Shown here: piece by piece, positions 6,901 to 9,086 of the stretch
How the letters are laid out: every line of letters starts with the position of its first letter
How positions within the stretch are numbered: position 1 is the stretch's first letter
Assembly: GCA_016649785.1 (NCBI GenBank)
Contig: JAENXB010000113.1
Span: forward strand, 1 to 9,086
Length of the DNA: 9,086 nt
Source: Flavobacteriaceae bacterium
GTDB taxonomy: Bacteria; Bacteroidota; Bacteroidia; Flavobacteriales; Flavobacteriaceae
Direction of reading: 5' to 3'
Made by a program: the position numbers and the translations under genes
The notes under the pieces: model-generated
Told to the model about the DNA's origin: nothing
Database searches by the model: none
Seen by the model: only the letters and a program-made list of their open reading frames with translations

Positions 6901-8855
6901 TTTCCGTCAAATTTCAGATCCTGATAAATATAACTGTTGTATCCTGCCTTTGTCAAAATCCCGGAAGCAGTTGCATTTGCCGATTTAGGTTCAAATCCAA
7001 TACCATTTACTTTGGCATTCAGGCTGATATTGCCAATGGAATCATTTTTAATGAATCTTCCAAGGTCAAAATTATTTAAAACAAGGGCTGCTTTGTATTT
7101 CTCCCTGTTTTTTTGACTCAAATCAAGATCTGCTGTAATTTGCCCGTTTCCGGAACTGCTCTGTAAGTCGAGATCTGTATCAAAACGGGTGGTGATTCCT
7201 TTAAAAGTGCCATTTAAGGTAAATCTTTCAGGTAACCGGATATTTTCAGGAATGGTTCCCTTGGGCACAAATTGATCAATGTCCCGGGAAGTAGAGTTGA
7301 AATTCCGAATATTAAGATTGTAATATGCAGTTTCCACCTCGGGTAAACCGGTTATAATTCCGCTTGCGGAAAGCGATGTATTCCCAATCCCGGAAACCTC
7401 CAGATTTGGGATCTCCAAATTGTCGATTCTTCCTGTCGCCTTTCCGTTAATTTTCAGCACGGCATTCGGATAACTTTTAAAAGGTGGCGTTTCCTTTAGG
7501 TTTGGGGCCAAAAGTAAAATATCCAGAAAACCAATGCTGCTGTTCTCAAGATTGGCGTCAATTTCAAGATTTCCAACCTGGTCACCCAAGGATTCAATTG
7601 AAGGATATCCAAGCACAATTTTATCTCTTAAGATTGTATTTGGGGTTTCTAAATACAGATTTTTAAGATATGTCGAAGTGCTTCCGTAGAGAAAATCGGT
7701 TTGCAGGGATTTAATGTGAATCCCGCTTTTTTCCTGAAGTGTGAAAGAATTTATCCTTCCCGAAATCGTTTCTGGACTGTAATAGAAATCTTCGGTATTG
7801 ACATTTAAATCGGTTAAATTTATATCGGAATAATCAAATCCTCCAGATGAGGGAACTAAATTTTCATCTTTAAAACGGAATTCTATATTGCTGAAATCTA
7901 CCTGTGCCATTTTAACTTTCCAATTGTTGGGAGTAGGGGGTTGGGCAATTGTGTCTTTTATAGTGAATGTTTTTTCAAAAATAAACCTACCTTTTAATCC
8001 GCTGAGATTTAATGTTTCAATTTCTGCCAATTCCTGTTCCAGGTTGAGTTCGTTGAACTTCAGGCTGAGTTTATCAACGGTAGTTGCAGAGTTCAAATTT
8101 GCTTCAGCAGAGGAATAATCAAAACCAATATTTGTAATTGCTATTTTTCCCAATTTCAATTTAAGGCCGATTTTATCTTCCGAAATCTCATTAGTTTCCG
8201 AATCCTTTATTCTGAGAACTTCTTCAATCAAACCCTGATTTAAATTGACAAAAAATCCATCTACAGCAATTTCGGGAACATCAAAATCCAAATTTTCCGG
8301 ATCGAATTTCCTGATCCGGGTATCAAAATGTTTTAGCTTAAGGTTGAGCCCGGTTTTGGAAAGCGCGTCATCCATTCGGAATTTTATCCGGTCCAGGTTG
8401 ATCTTAGCTATTGAAACCGTCATAGCCGAGGTTGTGTCCTGAGTTTCGGGCGCGAAAGCTTCAATTATATAATAAAAATTAAAAACCGAATCCCGGTCTC
8501 TTTTGATATTTGCAACAATTCCTTCTAATTCTATTGAATTTATTTCAACGGTATTTCTAAGTAATTTGAAGAGACTAATGTCTACAGCCAGGCGTTCCCC
8601 GGATAACAAGGTGTCCTGCTTTTGATCTTCAAAATAGAATCCGCTTAAAATTATCTTTTTGGGAAGGCCTATTTCCAGTCGGTCAATTTTTACAGGAGTT
8701 TTGATTTTCCCTTCAATAAAAGTTACCGCCTGATTTTTTATATAGTTTTGTACTGTTGGGAATTGAATAAGAAGAACAAGGATCAGGAAAAGCAGGATGA
8801 TGCTTCCCGTGACCCACAATAGAATTTTAAAAAATTTCCTTAGGAACCCTTTCAA
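3903..8855 (-). CDS. tamB: TamB: inner-membrane-anchored, periplasm-spanning translocation/assembly protein
   Basis: The protein has 1650 residues, within the usual range for Bacteroidota TamB (longer than the roughly 1260 of E. coli). The start is TTG at 8855-8853. The in-frame stop TAA at 8906-8904 leaves only 16 codons upstream with no ATG, and the first internal Met is residue 145, so a TTG start is the only reasonable choice. Residues 11-30 form one transmembrane helix after a basic N-terminus (KGFLRKFFK), placing the rest in the periplasm. The body is a long series of short beta strands (patterns such as LNLSGLKGRF, GNLEIDANL), as expected for the AsmA/TamB-type hydrophobic groove. The conserved TamB C-terminal domain (formerly DUF490) covers about residues 1200-1645, with a charged block after MPQEDPS (M1260) and the hallmark FALLLLNRF near 1480. 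It ends with basic KRKSK. The family bridges inner and outer membranes with TamA/TamL for barrel-protein assembly and probably lipid transport. The stop TAG lies 19 bp before tamL, so the two are co-transcribed. Confidence 0.93.
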   Translation of the reverse strand: MKGFLRKFFKILLWVTGSIILLFLILVLLIQFPTVQNYIKNQAVTFIEGKIKTPVKIDRLEIGLPKKIILSGFYFEDQKQDTLLSGERLAVDISLFKLLRNTVEINSIELEGIVANIKRDRDSVFNFYYIIEAFAPETQDTTSAMTVSIAKINLDRIKFRMDDALSKTGLNLKLKHFDTRIRKFDPENLDFDVPEIAVDGFFVNLNQGLIEEVLRIKDSETNEISEDKIGLKLKLGKIAITNIGFDYSSAEANLNSATTVDKLSLKFNELNLEQELAEIETLNLSGLKGRFIFEKTFTIKDTIAQPPTPNNWKVKMAQVDFSNIEFRFKDENLVPSSGGFDYSDINLTDLNVNTEDFYYSPETISGRINSFTLQEKSGIHIKSLQTDFLYGSTSTYLKNLYLETPNTILRDKIVLGYPSIESLGDQVGNLEIDANLENSSIGFLDILLLAPNLKETPPFKSYPNAVLKINGKATGRIDNLEIPNLEVSGIGNTSLSASGIITGLPEVETAYYNLNIRNFNSTSRDIDQFVPKGTIPENIRLPERFTLNGTFKGITTRFDTDLDLQSSSGNGQITADLDLSQKNREKYKAALVLNNFDLGRFIKNDSIGNISLNAKVNGIGFEPKSANATASGILTKAGYNSYIYQDLKFDGKIENGLFNAEAVMNDQNLNFDLVANGSFKGEYPSVQLTANLEKMVLDSLNLYSSPLKLRGEISADLTTADPDYLNGKIFLTGVVAENATQEFLLDSISIGSTASAAGDSIQLKSQFINAKLEGNYQLTQIGTALINSVSHYYDLSPSAEKIETQPQEFAFDVTINNDPIINQLVPELNLLQPIVVSGRFNSRNDNISAAGSIPGLKYLNYKITNAQFNLATENDALNYNLVIDDVDSAQLKLFQTELSGTVENDVIAYKLEIDDFKNEPHYRVAGIMTAREKATEFSLDPDALLLNYESWNIPGNNSIKISEKGIWAGNFELSHNQSAIRINSQTAEPNSPLKVDFNNFEIETISRMISKDTLLAGGKINGDVILRNLKTSPQFTSDLTIEDFNFKKDTLGNIRMLVDNQTANTLNANINITGKGNSVELRGLYNTEVGKLDFNLDLQHLNLKSIQGFSFGAISESTGYLSGNFSINGTLEKPVILGDLKFNEVGFRLARLNSYFQSMNDQISFNRENIRFDQFSVFDEANNKLTINGNLQTADYIDFGFNLSVNAINFKAISSTAQENELYYGDLFLDANLNIGGDLESPVISGNIRINEDSKLTVVMPQEDPSIADREGIVEFTDEKSRLLAETQRMKEVLNTSEIQGMDVSVIIETDEEAELTLIIDEGNGDYLKLKGEAQLTAGIDPSGKTSLTGRYEFTDGAYEMSFNFIKRRFVIEKGSYILWTGEPTTADVNITAIYETETAPIDLLENQLGNLTAGTRNTYKQRLPFQTILKMKGELLKPELSFDIRLPEGNYNVSGDVLNNTRIKLAQLRQQPSELNKQVFALLLLNRFIGENPFASEAGGAGAEVLARQSVSKILSQQLNDLASDLISGVELKFDLESYEDYTSGQREYATDLNVGLSKQLLNERLKVTIGSNFGLEGPQQSNRNATNIAGDIAIDYKLSKDGRYILRAYRKNKYEVALQGQIIETGVAFIITMDYNKFKELFSKRKSK

Positions 8856-9086
8856 GTTTTGAAGTTTTAATATTAAAGATAGTAACTTAAAAAAGCAAGC
8901 TTGTTAATATTAAGCGAAACAAGGAACCATAATTCTAAATAAAATATAAAATCAAGGGAAATTCATAAAAAATTCCAGTTTAAATTTTTTATGTTTAGAA
9001 ATAATTAGGCAATCAGTATTGACAATTCCTTGTCCCGGCACCAGTAGTTTATGCGATGGCAACTCCTATAATTTTTCCAATCCCGA
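8856..9086. other. Upstream region of tamB and window end, no supported gene
   Basis: The 231 bases upstream of tamB should contain its promoter, but I found no TTG / TAnnTTTG pair with correct spacing on the minus strand. The nearest -7-like string, TATCTTTA about 20 bases before the start codon, lacks a well-spaced TTG. The first 170 bases are strongly AT-rich. From about 9024 the composition becomes more balanced, hinting at the edge of another gene. On the minus strand two frames are open to the window edge, ending at 9005 and 9049. The latter reads GIGKIIGVAIA then stop and could be the C-terminus of a hydrophobic protein, but 12 residues are too few to assign. One plus-strand frame is also open to the edge. 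Confidence 0.4.

Noticed and set aside
7484..8442. Three further plus-strand open frames of 60-76 codons
   Set aside because: All lie antisense within tamB, with no start signals and compositions explained by the opposite strand.
3903..8855. Giant surface adhesin or repeat protein as an alternative to TamB
   Set aside because: The N-terminal membrane anchor instead of a cleaved signal, the TamB C-terminal domain hallmark FALLLLNRF and the adjacent TamL all identify TamB.
8895..8903. CAAGCTTG palindrome upstream of tamB as an operator
   Set aside because: It is only eight bases, easily due to chance, and has no supporting promoter nearby.

Overview
The window looks like chromosomal DNA from a member of the Bacteroidota, most likely the Flavobacteriia. 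Three things point there: AT-rich, Shine-Dalgarno-poor leaders; one promoter matching the phylum's TTG / TAnnTTTG consensus; and a large TamB gene followed directly by a lipoprotein version of TamA (TamL), an arrangement typical of this phylum. No rRNA, tRNA, CRISPR array, insertion sequence, integrase or other sign of recent transfer was seen.

Layout: (1) 1-368, minus strand, the N-terminal part of a universal stress protein cut by the window edge. (2) 369-726, an AT-rich divergent intergenic region. (3) 727-993, plus strand, a small zinc-ribbon protein, followed by a perfect 42-bp palindrome that probably acts as its terminator. (4) 1287-1490, plus strand, a 67-residue, very acidic small lipoprotein with its own good consensus promoter and a strong terminator. 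(5) 1592-3883 and 3903-8855, minus strand, the tamB-tamL pair, which occupies about 80 percent of the window and converges on the small lipoprotein gene. (6) 8856-9086, the leader and upstream region of tamB, in which no gene could be supported.

How the genes work together: TamB is anchored in the inner membrane and spans the periplasm as a long beta-rich bridge. TamL is the outer-membrane partner, with POTRA domains and a BamA-family barrel carrying an N-terminal lipid anchor. The genes are 19 bp apart in the order tamB then tamL and almost certainly share a transcript. The complex is expected to serve outer-membrane biogenesis (beta-barrel protein assembly and/or phospholipid movement). The stress protein, zinc-ribbon protein and small lipoprotein show no clear functional link to TAM or to each other.

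Most of the window is ordinary housekeeping sequence. The items worth a second look are the acidic ETPxE-repeat lipoprotein with its isolated transcription unit, the 42-bp perfect palindrome, the TTG start of tamB, and the ATGCAATGA mini-ORF overlapping the tamL start. I did not find convincing evidence of a novel multi-gene system.
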